Assembly: GCA_963995525.1 (NCBI GenBank)
Contig: OZ023212.1
Coordinates: 6,934,404 to 6,998,403 of the forward strand
DNA length: 64,000 nt
Direction of reading: 5' to 3'
Source: Escarpia spicata
Lineage: Eukaryota; Annelida; Polychaeta; Sabellida; Siboglinidae
Under the pieces are notes generated by a model, which had not been told where the DNA came from, ran no database searches, and saw nothing but the letters and a program-made list of their open reading frames with translations. The translations under genes and the position numbers were made by a program. This document shows positions 45,049-57,455 of the stretch, in pieces (the first letter of the stretch is position 1; the number at the start of each line of letters is the position of its first letter).

Positions 45049-45825
45049 AGGCGGATCCAGGGGGGCCTGTGGGCACGTGCCCCTACTCTTTTGGTCTCGC
45101 TATGCCTGCGCTATAGTGGGGTGCCCCATACATCTTTGGAATGTGCCCCCGTTATGTGCCCCCTAGACTTTGGAATGTGGCCCCGCTTAGGTTAGTCTCA
45201 AGGGGGTGCAATTGGAGGTTTGGGGGAGCTTCCGAAATTGTGAATAAATGTTCAACAGCATCCCGCCATCGTATTCCGATGTCATGATCCGACAGCGCGA
45301 CGGCAGAGTTGAAACTCTGGAAAAAAAATCTTCAATAACTCCCCCCGCGCTAGCTCTTCCAATGTCAAGATCCAACAGTGCGGCGGCAGAGTGCGACATC
45401 GCGACAGCGCTATAACTCGACAGCGGAGTCATGCTGAAGCCTCGGCTTAGCCTATCCAACATGAATTTGGATCAGTGGAGGGTTTATGGCGATCCTCAAG
45501 GGGGTATAATTGGAAGTTCCACTAGACTACTCTCTATGGATCCGTCCCTGACTGGGTCACGTGCCCCACGGTCCCGAGCTCCCGTAGCGCCGATAAAAAA
45601 AACAAGGACCATAGCTCCCGGGGCTCACTGAAGTGAGAAAAAAATCCTTGACTCCGAGCTCATGGGGCGCCCCAGTCAAGTGAGAATAATATAATTCCAG
45701 GGTCCCGAGATCCAGGGTAATCAGGTTAGAACAACGTTTATTCCAGGGCCCAGAGCTCATTGTCTTTCGGTGGGGGCCTCACAATTCAAATTTGCCCCAG
45801 AGCCCCAATACATCTGAATCCGCCT
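45049..45825. mobile_element. Non-autonomous DNA transposon with terminal inverted repeats
   Basis: The left end AGGCGGATCCAG (45049-45060) is the inverted complement of the right end CTGAATCCGCCT (45814-45825), with one mismatch. CAT flanks both ends (45046-45048 and 45826-45828) as a possible 3-bp target duplication. The interior is GC-rich with GGGGGCACAT/ATGTGCCCCC-like words near both ends and no transposase frame. The family is not identified. Confidence 0.65.
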
Positions 45826-45829
45826 CATA

Positions 45830-46505
45830 GTCTGTGGATATAATTTTCGCATTTTGCGCTAAGTTTTAAACTTGCATAATGTGTGAAACAAGTTTATAAT
45901 GGTGTTCAAGAAAGTGACACAGATTCGGGATGTTGATTCACTGGAAATTTATATTTAAAAGAAGAACGATCTCCGAATGCAATTTGAAATGCAACGACAC
46001 TACAAAACCAGGCGGACTTTATTGTAGACTACGTATACACGAAGAACGACATCGATCATTTTCATACTTTGCTTAACCGCAACTTCGCTAACAGAAACGT
46101 AGATTATGTTAAGTAGTCGGGTGGTCAGGTGTGATCGTCTAGAAACTGTAATATCAATACATCCCTTGCAGAACGCACCGCATCGACGAAACTTATAACT
46201 AAAGGTGTTTCCATATACACTTTAAAGATATACTTTTTATTCTCATACCATTAAAATGGATTAGTTGATTCATATAGCCTACATGAAGGAACCTACGGGT
46301 GTCAGAACTTGATGAATACTGGGGGGGGGGCGCCGCCAATTGACAGGCCTGTTGCGTGGTTGGGGGAGGGGGGTAGTGTCGGATACTATTACGGTGGCGG
46401 AGGAGGGGTAGTGTAGGAGATTGTTTGTGGTGCCCATTGGGTAGTTTTTGGAGAGTTAATTGTTGCGGTGCCGTGTCGTTTCTCAGTCTTGGCGATTTCC
46501 CAGAT
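45830..46505. other. Non-coding stretch
   Basis: A 10-G run lies at 46321-46330 with G-rich sequence to 46420. The proline/histidine-rich minus frames here are compositional. No gene recognised. Confidence 0.45.
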
Positions 46506-46513
46506 AGCATTTC

Positions 46514-46650
46514 CAACTCGGGCCAATATTGGCCCAATGTTGGCAGCCAACATTTGGGTAAGATCGGGCCAATGTTGGTCTAACAATGGCAGTTCCGATG
46601 CTTGGCCTAGCACTGGCCTATCAACATTGGCCCATGGTTGGCATTCCAAG
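46514..46650. repeat. Clustered TTGGCCCAATGTTGGC-type words
   Basis: Repeated half-sites TTGGC / GCCAA, including GGGCCAATATTGGCCCAATG, TTGGCAGCCAACA and CGGGCCAATGTTGG, spaced about 15-25 bases apart. TTGGC-n-GCCAA resembles NFI sites, but this dense form is more likely a short tandem or mobile repeat. Confidence 0.6.
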
Positions 46651-46654
46651 CTAT

Positions 46655-47560
46655 AGGCTGTCTTCTCTATCATAGGCCCAGGACGGAAATGTTATGGTAT
46701 CTGTGCTGTGAATGTAGTGAAACTCCAACACCGGCGATATCACTTTGGGTTATCCAGCGTCTTTCTTCTTTGCAGTGCGGAGAAACATAATCGCATCCAG
46801 AGCTAGGATTCACCACTACCACCCAGCATTGATATAATCACCGGACTGAAAGGATACACGTTGGAGCATCAACGGTGAATTTCCAAATTCTCCTTTACGA
46901 CGCCACCCAGCTGCCCAATGAAAATTCTGACTGCTGATCCCGAACAACCGACTCGGAAGGTAGGACCGTGTCTTTGTAATTGTGTTGGCTTCCATGCTTC
47001 TGTTTAGTTGATCACTGAACATTGATACGATTCTGACCATGTTCTAGTCGTCACAATATTTTCCTATTCGTTGTGACTACAATTAACAATTATTTGTATG
47101 TTTCGCCCTACGTATGGTTAGTTCCGTCTGTCAAGTGTTCTCCATAAGTACTGCGCCTACACCTATGCGTCTGCGTAAATACGGTAAGAAAGGCGTCCAT
47201 TATTAAATACAGTCTATACATTACTTATAGATATGTTGACTTTGTTTTAAAACGTGAATCCATACTTTTGGTGTCTGCTATGCAAATCGTCTAGGAGGAA
47301 ATGTTTAAAATAAGGAGTACCCATACACATGCACACTCGTGTATACGTCATCTCAATTATAGTTGCATGCGCTTAGGAAGATATTGTGGGCAGGTTTTTT
47401 TTTTTCAATTATAATATGGGCACCTCTAAGAAATAAATAACACCTTTGTCCCCAGAACAATGACGCATCTCGTCGGCAAAATATATTGTACTAGCAATAA
47501 CGCCTACAGATACTTAACTAAAAACACAACGTTAGCTAAAACGACATAAATTCGAAAGAC
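46655..47560. other. Non-coding stretch
   Basis: A plus-strand segment at about 46890-46957 ends at a GTAGGA donor-like site and is open, but it is unrecognised. No gene called. Confidence 0.4.
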
Positions 47561-47579
47561 ACCATATGCCTACTTGTCT

Positions 47580-47623
47580 CACACGCACGCATGCACGTAG
47601 GCACGCACGCACGCACGCGCGCG

Positions 47624-47658
<35 letters not shown>

Positions 47659-47760
47659 CAAACACATACATACACGCAAACCCGCATGCACCACGCACCA
47701 CGCGCCACGCGCCACGCGCCACGCGCCACGCGCCACGCGCCACGCACCACGCACGCACGG
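47580..47760. repeat. Compound repeat: (GCAC)n, (GC)n, (CA)n, (CGCCACG)n
   Basis: ACGC/GCAC units, then GCGCGCGCGC, then about 14 CA, then about eight copies of the 7-mer CGCCACG ending in CACCACGCACGCACGG. Strong Z-DNA potential. The several 65-180 codon frames here are artefacts. Confidence 0.95.
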
Positions 47761-47764
47761 GATG

Positions 47765-48600
47765 CCCTCGTTGCATAACGCGTCCTTGTATGCGCGCTCA
47801 CTAATGTATTTGTAATTGTATGTAAGAGCATAATAAAACGGGAAAAAACATGTTTGGAAAGGAGTAAATATGAAGTTGTAAACTTACAAATAATAATGTT
47901 CGTGGGCATATAATCCGTTCGTGTTTTACGCCGGTTGACATGTACGACCCACACAGAATCTGAAACACTACAAGTATAATATATTATGTAACCCTGGCGG
48001 AATTGTTTCGTGCAAGCGGTTGCATAGGCTATTGTTATGTCAGTCGCCAGACGGGGGTAGGGTAGCTTGAGCCACACCCAGTCGCAGTTTGCTAGGGATC
48101 ATGGACGTGTCCACAAAGATATACGTACAGTTCTCTCGGCTCCGTATTACGAGTATCAATATACACGGCCTGGTGAGTTATGTTTTCATGTTTATATGTT
48201 ATACATAATAGTGATACTATTAGAATAATGCATAACTTGTTGCCTTATTACCCGTCAGTTCGGGCATGCCAGCTATAGTATAACGAGTGTATCACCGTTC
48301 TGTCGCATAATGTTAAATTGTGTTTACAAACGACTTACATATCTTTCAAGCATTTGAACTAATTATTGTGATGTATAGGTATGTCGTGTGCATAGGTTTG
48401 ACTTTAGATAATGTGATAGTTACTAGTCAAAAGAAGTACTTAGGTAAAACAAGTTTATCCGACTCTTGTCTGTACAAGTTTAGACAAGTATCTATAGGGT
48501 GACTTATTATTACATGTAGTTTACCACGTCTAATATTAGAACAGCCGACACAACTTAGTAATGTAGCGTTGGTTGCTTGACTACACTGTTGCGATGTTGT
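47765..48600. other. Mostly non-coding; one possible first exon
   Basis: At 48102-48172 an ATG in good context (GATCATGG) opens MDVSTKIYVQFSRLRITS and INIHGL before a GTGAGT donor. It could be a plus-strand first exon, but the peptide is unrecognised and no continuation was found. Confidence 0.2.
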
Positions 48601-48613
48601 AGTCGCAACTAGC

Positions 48614-49549
48614 ATGCTGTCTCTCTGTCTCCCTGCTCCTACATCTGTCTCTATAATTTATATCTTTTTTTCTCCCCGTCTACCCTTCTCCAACCCTCCC
48701 TCTCTACCCGAATCTCTCTCCCTCCTCCATCCTCTGTGTTTGTCTGTTAGAATGTCAGTCTATAAGTCGGATAGGCAGTACGTCAGTACGCATATCTGTA
48801 TGTCTGCCGGCCGGCCTCCTTCTCTACCTGTATTTTTCTCTTACTGTTTGCCTCTATGTCTTTTTGTTTGTCTGCCTGTCTTGTCTGTTTGTCTGCCTGC
48901 CTGCCTGCCTGCCTGTCTGTATGTATATCTGCTGCTTGTATGCTGGTTGTATGTTTATCTGCCTACCTCTGCCTCAGTCTTTGCCCTTGACTGTGCTTCT
49001 ACCTCTCTGAATTTCTTATCTCTCCTGTCTGTCTATCTACATGGATGTACATATGTCTGTCTGCTGCTTGTCTGCTGGCTGTATGTTTATGTGCCTATCT
49101 CTGCCTCAGTCTTTGGCCCTGTCTGTCTCTCTTTTCTATAGTACGAGGTTTATTTTATCTTATATTATTTTACATTATTTGGTTTGAACTACTGATTATA
49201 CAATTATCGAAAACACTTAATACAGTAAGGTCACTGAATGTGTTATGCTTCGTGTTGTTTATGTTTTACGTACTGTAAATATGATTCATATAATAGAAGT
49301 CTAGATGTTCTTAATAATACAATATGTTCTATCAAAATGTTCTTTATAAAGACAAATTCTCTCATACTCCGCAAGGAGTCGTAGGGAAATAAAACTCATT
49401 GTCATTGTCACTCTCCATCCGCGTATCTTCCCCTCCATCCCCTTTCTCACCTCCTTCCTCTCCCGTCCCCTCCATTTCCCTGCCATCCTCTCCCTCTCCG
49501 TCTCTCCCTCTCCCTCTCCCTCTCCCTCTCCCTCTCCCTCTCCCTCTCT

Positions 49550-49603
<54 letters not shown>

Positions 49604-49640
49604 CTACCTCTCGTTCCCTACCCCCCCCCTCTCTCTCTGT
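48614..49640. repeat. Polypyrimidine region: TCTG/CTGCC repeats, (CCCTCT)n, (CT)n
   Basis: The top strand is dominated by C and T, with tandem CTGC (48890-48915), CTGTCTG words and a 120-bp internal near-duplication of GTCTGCTGCTTGTATGCTGG (48926-48977 and 49058-49113). CCTCTC, CT and C-runs follow at 49495-49630. The 175- and 125-codon frames exist because pyrimidine-rich sequence lacks stops. Confidence 0.85.
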
Positions 49641-49644
49641 CGCA

Positions 49645-50085
49645 TTTCCTGGTAATCGGGTACGGTCATGGATCTTTCCATATTTTACACGAATGGCGAG
49701 GCTATTCCTATATACATGCCAACTGTGCTTTGCACAAACAATGTCATGGTTGATTACCTCAGAGACAATGCATTGATTCAACTACCGGTGAACATTCTGG
49801 GCATCGCGTGCAAGCCAAACCATGGTAGCTTCTTAATCACATGTGTGACTGAGATGCATAAAACGACCAATAGGAATACAGTTGATGAAATATAGGTGAC
49901 ACGACAGGTTTCAGTACAACACCGACTTAACTGGTGGATGGTTGACTGGCCTGGGTGCTGTTCACATTTTATGTATGAAACAAACAATATTCGCTTGACG
50001 CTCGATATGGTGCTTCGTGTAACATGTGATTTCAACTGTGCAACAGACCATTGGACATGAAAACAGCGTGAAGGGGTAGCCATTG
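49645..50085. other. No gene recognised
   Basis: Plus and minus frames of 75-101 codons are unrecognised. Confidence 0.45.
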
Positions 50086-50089
50086 CAAG

Positions 50090-50117
50090 ATGGCTGCAGC
50101 AGCGCCAACCGAAAAAG
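50090..50117 (+). CDS. Possible short first coding exon MAAAAPTEK
   Basis: ATGGCTGCAGCAGCGCC in strong initiation context (GCAAG before ATGG) runs nine codons to a GTAGGG donor. The CAAGATGGCTGC word also matches YY1, which often sits at the start of housekeeping genes. No upstream promoter element or downstream exon was recognised, so this rests on context alone. Confidence 0.25.
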
Positions 50118-50119
50118 GT

Positions 50120-50620
50120 AGGGAATGTGGATATTTAGACGAGCAAGTAGTTGTAGTCTGTTCTATATATTGCCTTTGGGTAAACAAGAACATTCGTTAT
50201 TGTTGATTTGTCTATTCATGGCGGCAGGCACGCGCGCGCAAGAAAAGAACATGGTTATTGTCTTTAAACGTTAATTTTTGATCGTATCGTAATGTAGACA
50301 CATGTACATACATGTGTTCTTAGGCCACCTTGCCAATCATAGTGCAAATACACACATACGCTTGTGCTTGGCAAATTATAGTTAGATTAGTTGGCTGTGA
50401 TCAAAGTACTAGAAACAAATGTATCGTCACTTAAAGCTCACAATATCAATGCACTAGTTGACACATTTATAACGCAACGCACCACGGCGGAGTAAACATA
50501 GGTTCTGACATCATCTCTCCTCGTTTCAATTCACCATTAATACCGCACTGTGTATTGTACTTGAACCGTTGTTGGTATAATACATAGACAATAAATATGA
50601 TTTGACTTATGGAAGTTTTC
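50120..50620. other. No gene recognised
   Basis: Non-coding, with a GCGCGCGC-type word at 50230-50240. Confidence 0.45.
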
Positions 50621-50624
50621 CACT

Positions 50625-51268
50625 GTGTGCGGCCATATTGGATTCGCCCCCTAACGTCGTCAACCCAAACTGTCCATGAACTTACATACATCAGAATGCA
50701 TATACTAGATTACTAATATTATTTATGCCGCATATACATACGTTTACTGCATCATATCATGTAACATAACATATGAGCAAAGTTTTAATACCATTCTAAC
50801 GAATAAATAACTTCAATAAGTGTAGATATACAAGATTAATTAAAGTTGACGTTCACACCACATATTTCGCTGACTGTGTTTGGCCGGTTATAAAAGCAGG
50901 TAAATTTTCTATGTTAATTGCAGCTTGACGTGCTCAATATATAGGGTTATATCACGTGGCATGGATGACCACACCGGTTATGGGAACGCCGGGAAGGCTC
51001 GGGGGCCGATATATACCCTCCCCTGCAGGGCACTACCACACGTTGTGGGTCAACTGTGAGAGATCAGGATTGTGACACTACCCTCCAGGGTAGGGTTGTA
51101 AGGAGCTCCCGAATGATGTCCCGAGCCCATCATTGGTGCAGTTAGCTCTGTATCATAGGCAGTAACGGCTCAAGTGTCTCCCACTTCCTGATTCTCTCTT
51201 TTTGTCTTGCAAAAATGAAATTCAATGTTGCAGGGTCATTTTTAAGACCTGAAAGTAAAGTGAATAAC
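50625..51268 (-). repeat. Unnamed interspersed repeat, copy 3 (inverted)
   Basis: Inverted relative to the copies at 9780 and 10255. Read on the minus strand it shows, in order, CAGGTCTTAAAAATGACCC, AAGACAAAAAGAGAGAATCAGG, GAAGTGGGAGACACTTGAGCC, GTTATATTACGTGG-type boxes and GTATGCATTCTGATGTATG. It ends in the AATATGGCCGC box that corresponds to the AAGATGGCGG part of the tandem block at 10838. Confidence 0.75.
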
Positions 51269-51274
51269 GTTTTA

Positions 51275-51835
<561 letters not shown>

Positions 51836-51837
51836 TT

Positions 51838-52130
51838 TGTCATTTCAGAAGCTATAGTTGAGTAGTGGTGGGATTATGAGAGCTACCCATCGGCCAGTTT
51901 GAAATGGCCAGATGTCAGACTGTTTGATATAGGAAAGTGTGTCACAGAGAAGAAGACAGAGAGTTGACAGGCATTGATACAGTGTTCGCGGCCTGTCACA
52001 CAGGGTAACACTGAATGTGGTGATGACGAACAAGGTTGAGCACTGTTTTGTGGACTTAACCGTCTAAAAGTGCGTCAATAGTAACAGCATAGTTGTGACT
52101 GAATGCTGTTAGAGTATTGTGTTGTAAATG
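51838..52130 (+). repeat. CA-anchored interspersed repeat, copy 2
   Basis: See the copy at 27003. This copy retains an extra segment (CCAGATGTCAGACTG and CACAGAGAAGAAGACA). Downstream, GGCAGGTTCGATCTCTGC near 52210 is B-box-like and may be a SINE head. Confidence 0.7.
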
Positions 52131-52269
52131 CAGACATACTATGTCATTTGATTGTTTAAGAGCTGTTGAACTGTGTTGTTTATGACAATAGTGTTTCAGT
52201 GTTGTGTGTGGCAGGTTCGATCTCTGCTGGTGTTTAATATCCAAACACTACTGGTTGTGCACACACACT

Positions 52270-54545
52270 TATTCCACTCAATAACTTCAGCCATTTACAA
52301 TAACTCCACCTAAGCTAAGTTAATTCCACTTAAACAAGTATTGGAAATAGCACAGCAAATTAGCATTAGGAGGAAAGGAGCAAACTTGCATGCTTTCTAC
52401 AGAAAGACGTCAGTAGGCGACCACATGCTAATGTTCGACAACTACAACTGTACTCTAGTATGAGAGGCTATACTGCTGATACATACATCTTCTGAGGTGT
52501 TTGCCAAGGATGGATGCAGTACTTGGATGTGCACTGCTGTAATTTTTTAAGTTTTAAATGTACTTGTTTGCAAAACTTTGGATAATACCGAACTGTTTTA
52601 CCAGGTACTTTTGTTGGTTGTGCAATTTGAACTGACATGTTTCATACAGTATGGACATTAATCACTACTTTATTTGTCTGCATTTTGAAAGAAATTAATC
52701 ATGTATATTGCAAGGTATATTATGTCCTGGTGTTATTGTTTCTAGACTATCAGGGTTTCACTTTATCAAATGATAACTTGATATAACAAGATGAAATTTG
52801 TGTAAAAAAATTATTTACACATATATGATAATTTACACACATGTTGAATAATATTAGGCATTGGTAATCGGTATGACAATAATATCTTCACACAAACATG
52901 TGTATTAAAACAGGCAATTCTCTTTTACTTTACCTCATGATCAGAGGTAATGAGCGACTAACTAGTCTTTTTGTGTTCATTTCTCTAGATTTAAGTACGA
53001 ATTGATTTGTTCTTTGCTTAATTAACTGAATGCCAGTTCTTGATGTGTTTACCATAAAGGTGCATTATATTCAACAATATGTTGCCAGTTGAGTTTTCAA
53101 ATATAAGTTTCAAGAGACAGTGTTACTGAATATCAAATGTTTCTAACAAGTTCAAGTTAGGGAATAACAAAATAATGTTCTTCTTGAGGAAACATTGTTT
53201 CTTTATATAAAAATAAATAATACACAAGTTACTATTGATAGTATACATACTTGAATCGTGTGAACTTTGCATATTATACATACTTGAATCGTGTGAACTT
53301 TGCATATTACACAAACAAAAACCCAATATTACCCAGCTAAATGTAGATCTACACACCATAAACTGTGTTCATTTGGAACCAATGAGCATCCCAGTTTTAT
53401 CCAGGTCAGATATCCACAGCTAGACAAGCATGTCGATAAATCATTAAATAATTTACTACGAAAACCTACCGTTTCTTTACCGCGTGCTTTTGAGATTTTC
53501 ATTGTAACATACTGACATTTAAAATATAAGGCAACAATGCTGTATTCTGAACATATGTATCTGTGAACCACACATGGTTCATCTAACTCTACAAAACTAA
53601 AAATGGGCCAAGATGCCCTGAAGTCCTTTGGACTATATTGTGAGTTTGTAATTATTAATCAAATTGTTTTTGGTAAATCATAGTTACAGATCATTAAGGG
53701 TTACGATGGAAGTAAAATGTTTACATGTATAGTAGAGACTGTATACATGCCAGTGAAGATACACCTGGAAGTGAAATATTCGAGCATGAGACTGTTGATT
53801 ATGTGTTATCATATGAAAATTGAGTCTTTTATTATAACAAATTGTTTGGTAAGTATTCTAACACTATGTCAACTCTTCTAATGGTTGACATTTGGTTGTT
53901 TCATGTGTCCAAATACCAGTGATCACAATGTCAACACATACATCGACGTTACACAGAAGCCACGTGTAGGATGACAACAACCAAGATAAGTCTTATAAAG
54001 CTGGGTTTCCTCTCTATATTGATACAAAATTAACTGATTTACATAGTACCATGGCATGTAAATAGAAAAGAAAGTAGAATGCATTATTTTATTTGATGTC
54101 AATAAACGTGTCCAGAATATTAATTTTCTGTTTGTCACCTTCAGGTGACAATATATCTTTAACCAATAGATACCACAGTCAAACTATTTTAAAGATAGTT
54201 AAATGAACATCAAAATAAACACAACTTGCAATTATAGAAAATAAATAGTTTTGAAGATACAGCTTAAAACCTACAGGCACCCAGAAATTGTGAAATCTGT
54301 GGCAGCAGCATGGGGAACAGGGATACATGATAATTTACCTGGCCTGGTGCACACAAGCAAGTCAGTATCATAAACTTGCCTGCCCAGGTTATGCCAGTGC
54401 AGAAGGGATTCCCATTACACATTAATCACAGTCCACATGGAGGCATTCTGTTTGACACTTGGACAATGGCCGGCAGTGGGCTTAGGCTAGTGCAATAAAG
54501 AGGCTTACAGCTGCCCAGGTTCTGTCAGTGCAGTAGAGAAATAGG
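52270..54545. other. Mostly non-coding
   Basis: AT-rich. A perfect 33-bp tandem duplication lies at 53243-53308 (ATACATACTTGAATCGTG...). No exon of KDM6 was recognised here although its 3' exons would be expected on this side. Confidence 0.5.
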
Positions 54546-54549
54546 GAAA

Positions 54550-54900
54550 ATGTGATAATTTAGAATTTGAAATTTACCAGTGGGGGGTTAGAATGATTCA
54601 ATCAATTACAGATGTCATGTGTATAGTGGCACTACCACATGAAATATCAGAGAAAAAGTTACTGAAGAGTTTTTGAAAAAAACAGGCAAAATTTGAAAAT
54701 TTATCAGTTTGGGGGATCCTGGGGGGTTAGAATGATACAATGAAATACAGATTTATTGTGCATAGTGGCAGTACCCAAGGATATGTCTATGCAAAATTAG
54801 AGAAAAAGTTGCTGAACGGTTTCCGAGATATGGCAGCTAACGGCACATGGCGGACAGCCGAGTGATAGCGTAAGTCCATTGAACCTTCGGCCCAAAGGAA
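54550..54900 (+). repeat. Unnamed interspersed repeat, copy 2 with a partial tandem copy
   Basis: The main copy (54670-54900) matches 38395-38640. A partial copy (54550-54670) with GAATTTGAAATTTACCAG, GTTAGAATGATTCAATC and AGAGAAAAAGTTACTGAA precedes it head-to-tail. Confidence 0.7.
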
Positions 54901-54904
54901 TAAA

Positions 54905-56310
54905 AGCACAAAGGGAATTAATCACTCTTGCAGTGGTAACTTGAAAGGAATGACATTCCTCTGTTAGCAGTTTAAGATCAAGATACTATAATGGCGCCAA
55001 CAGTTGACACTGGCTTGTTGTTCCTTAGGTGCACAAGGAAAACAAAACATGACTACCAGGTATTTCAATTTGTAGAAAACACTTTATTCACTCAAATCTA
55101 GCTCATCTCCGTAATCTCTGTGATGTTAAAGAAATTTGACGACGGATGCAATTTCACATTAATGGAGACATACAATGAGATCATTTAACGAAAATAAATA
55201 TGCTTACCAGCATGCTTATAATTTTAACAACACTCACTGGTACTTACATACACAAAGCACACCTTTCAACAACAGGTCGAGAGGTTGACTGGAAATAACA
55301 TTAAATAAGATGTTAGTTCGGTGATTTTCTGAATACTTCCTCCAACGGTACAGCACTACATGCGTCTAAACTTCAATCAGTTATAACGTTTTCTTTCGTC
55401 AAAATAAAACAGCTTTTATTATAAATTTATACACACATTCTGCAGTGTAGCTTAGAAACCATTCCACCATGTCGCAATTCTAGACTGGATATTATTGGAC
55501 TAACATGTTGACATTGTGACCGACTCTGATGATACAATATGAAGAATTAATATGCTAACTTGGAGGCAGGATAAGTGCTTTTTCTCTCAGGTGCCACGGT
55601 CCAGTCCCGATACCTATGTTCATGCGTGTCCATGAACCATTTTACTGATACCAACTAATTAACAAATTCACTTTCTTTTAATACAAACACTTTACTCTGA
55701 CAATTTGGTGAAGTTGGGACTACCATTTTTGACTTATAAAAGTTAATTAAAATACAACATTTCATGAGAAATGTGACCACTGAAGCAAATGACAAACACG
55801 TTTTAATGTGTTTGGCAAAGGGCACTGGCACACACTCGGTGGCCTCCGACTCGCAAGGGTAACATCACCACTGAAAGGGTTGCTTCATTTTGTGAGTGAA
55901 GACATCTCACTAAATATGACGTATGTGACAACAGCAGAGATCTTACATTACCAATTGCTGCAGCACCCTTTATGTCTCACCTGAAGATGACACATGAATA
56001 CAATACCTTATCAATCGTTCACAATTCTCATTTACAAAAATTTTCCTAGAAATCAGCCAAACATTCAGACATAGGAGAAGAGAACATGTCAAATAAAAAA
56101 CATAAAATAACATACGTTGACATGATTGAACAAAACAAACAGTTTCAGTGACACAGATCTGTGAATGAGAATGTAACATATTCAGTTGTCTACAACATAA
56201 AAAACTATTTATTAACCAACCACTTCGATTGACAATCTTCTCTGTTATGCAAATTTCAATGTACATGTTTATTTTTAATATAGAAAACCTTCATCAGGCA
56301 AAATAAAACT
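54905..56310. other. No exon recognised
   Basis: The KDM6 exons following 56313 (helical and zinc-binding C-terminal region) should lie in this direction. I did not find a CxxC-bearing zinc-domain exon. Confidence 0.45.
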
Positions 56311-56312
56311 AC

Positions 56313-56448
56313 CTTGTCCTCTTGGGACAGGTAACTTGCACAGCGACTTGCACAGCTGTAGCTTGTTGTATTCGTAGCGCTTGGCTGACAGCATGTACTG
56401 CTTGAAGGTCAACGGTCCCACGTTCCACGCGATGTTGTTGCACCAGCC
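56313..56448 (-). CDS. KDM6: KDM6 exon: [13 protein letters not shown] region of the JmjC domain
   Basis: Acceptor GTGTCGACAG and phase 0 match the previous exon. It reads [20 protein letters not shown] and [11 protein letters not shown], the segment that closes the JmjC fold of UTX/KDM6 demethylases. After KLQ the sequence departs from the family: a 12-bp tandem duplication (ACTTGCACAGCG / ACTTGCACAGCT on the plus strand, 56336-56359) codes LCKS-LCK where the family has VKSIVP. The exon ends LPVPRGQ at a GTAGTT donor. It is open throughout. The unusual tail could be lineage divergence or early decay. Confidence 0.9.
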
Positions 56449-57310
56449 CTGTCGACACACACACAAACCGATACTGTCATGTTACGTGTCAATGGAAGGC
56501 AGAAAGATACGTCTCTGTACATGTCTGACGTTCCACGGCAAAGTGGGTATTAAATTGGAAAATTGTTATAGATATTATTGGCATAATGAGTCGTCTTTCT
56601 ACACAGTGTTTCACCAGACATGACAAATTGTGTATTAAGTTGAACAATTGTAAAATATAGTATTACACCTTTTTCTGGATACAACAGATTATAAGCATTA
56701 AAATCACACCTCATTTGTTGAAATATCAGTATTTTTTATTCATTGGTAAAACTAAGCAAAGATTTATAAAAAAAAATTATTGGGATATGTAAAAAAAACA
56801 ATGCCCATACCATCATTTAGTATTGCATTATTTTAGCATTATTTGTCAAGGAAAATATCCCGGACGTTGAAAGAAGAATTATAAGGGAGACGTTGATGTG
56901 ATTTAGACAGCTATTTTTGACTCTCATGAGTGGCGTAATAACCAGTTTGCTGCGGCATGTTAATCATCAACATATTTAAACTTGGATAACCTAGCACTGA
57001 AAAAAAATGATGCATAATATTTGACCTGACATAACAAAGAGGGTATTAAATTGCAAAATTGTTAAATAGTGTTTTGTAGGGGAATGACTGACAACATAAT
57101 CTGTACACCGTAGAAACGAAAGTAACTCTAAATAACTACCTGTGTGTTTTCTCGAAGTACACAGCCAATTGCTAAATAAGAGGCCTGGAAGCTAGGCAAC
57201 CTAGAAACAGGGGAGTGGTCGTTGTTGGCACCTCGGTGGGCATGCACTTACAAAGCTCCAAAGTTAGAGAAACAATATAATTATTACATAAGCCGGCTGT
57301 GGTCACTTAC

Positions 57311-57455
57311 AATGGCTTGAACCCAGTGGACGGTGCCGCCGTTGACCCACACAAGGTCACTGGGCTTCTGGATGAACCGGTAGACGGGAACGTCATTCTC
57401 AAACAGGTCCTCCAGATTAGGCCACCAGGACCCGGTCAAATAGATGATACCATTC
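57311..57455 (-). CDS. KDM6: KDM6 exon: [10 protein letters not shown] to [10 protein letters not shown] of the JmjC domain
   Basis: Acceptor TTTATAG and donor GTAAGT. Forty-eight codons: [40 protein letters not shown] and TVHWVQAI. This is the most conserved part of UTX-type JmjC demethylases, which remove methyl groups from histone H3 Lys27 using Fe(II) and 2-oxoglutarate. The His in TVHW is the third iron ligand and is present. The junctions with both neighbouring exons are in phase (C-E-Q|N and A-I|G-W). The first 30 or so bases of this exon together with its acceptor form the unit of the neighbouring minisatellite. Confidence 0.95.

Noticed and set aside
47532..48077. 181-codon minus-strand frame and several overlapping 65-75 codon frames
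   Set aside because: They lie mostly in the compound (GC)n/(CA)n/(CGCCACG)n repeat; translations are low-complexity Arg/Ala/Val/Cys strings.
48614..49141. 175-codon plus-strand frame rich in Leu, Ser and Cys
   Set aside because: It arises from C/T-rich tandem words (CTGC, TCTG); no domain and strongly repetitive at the DNA level.
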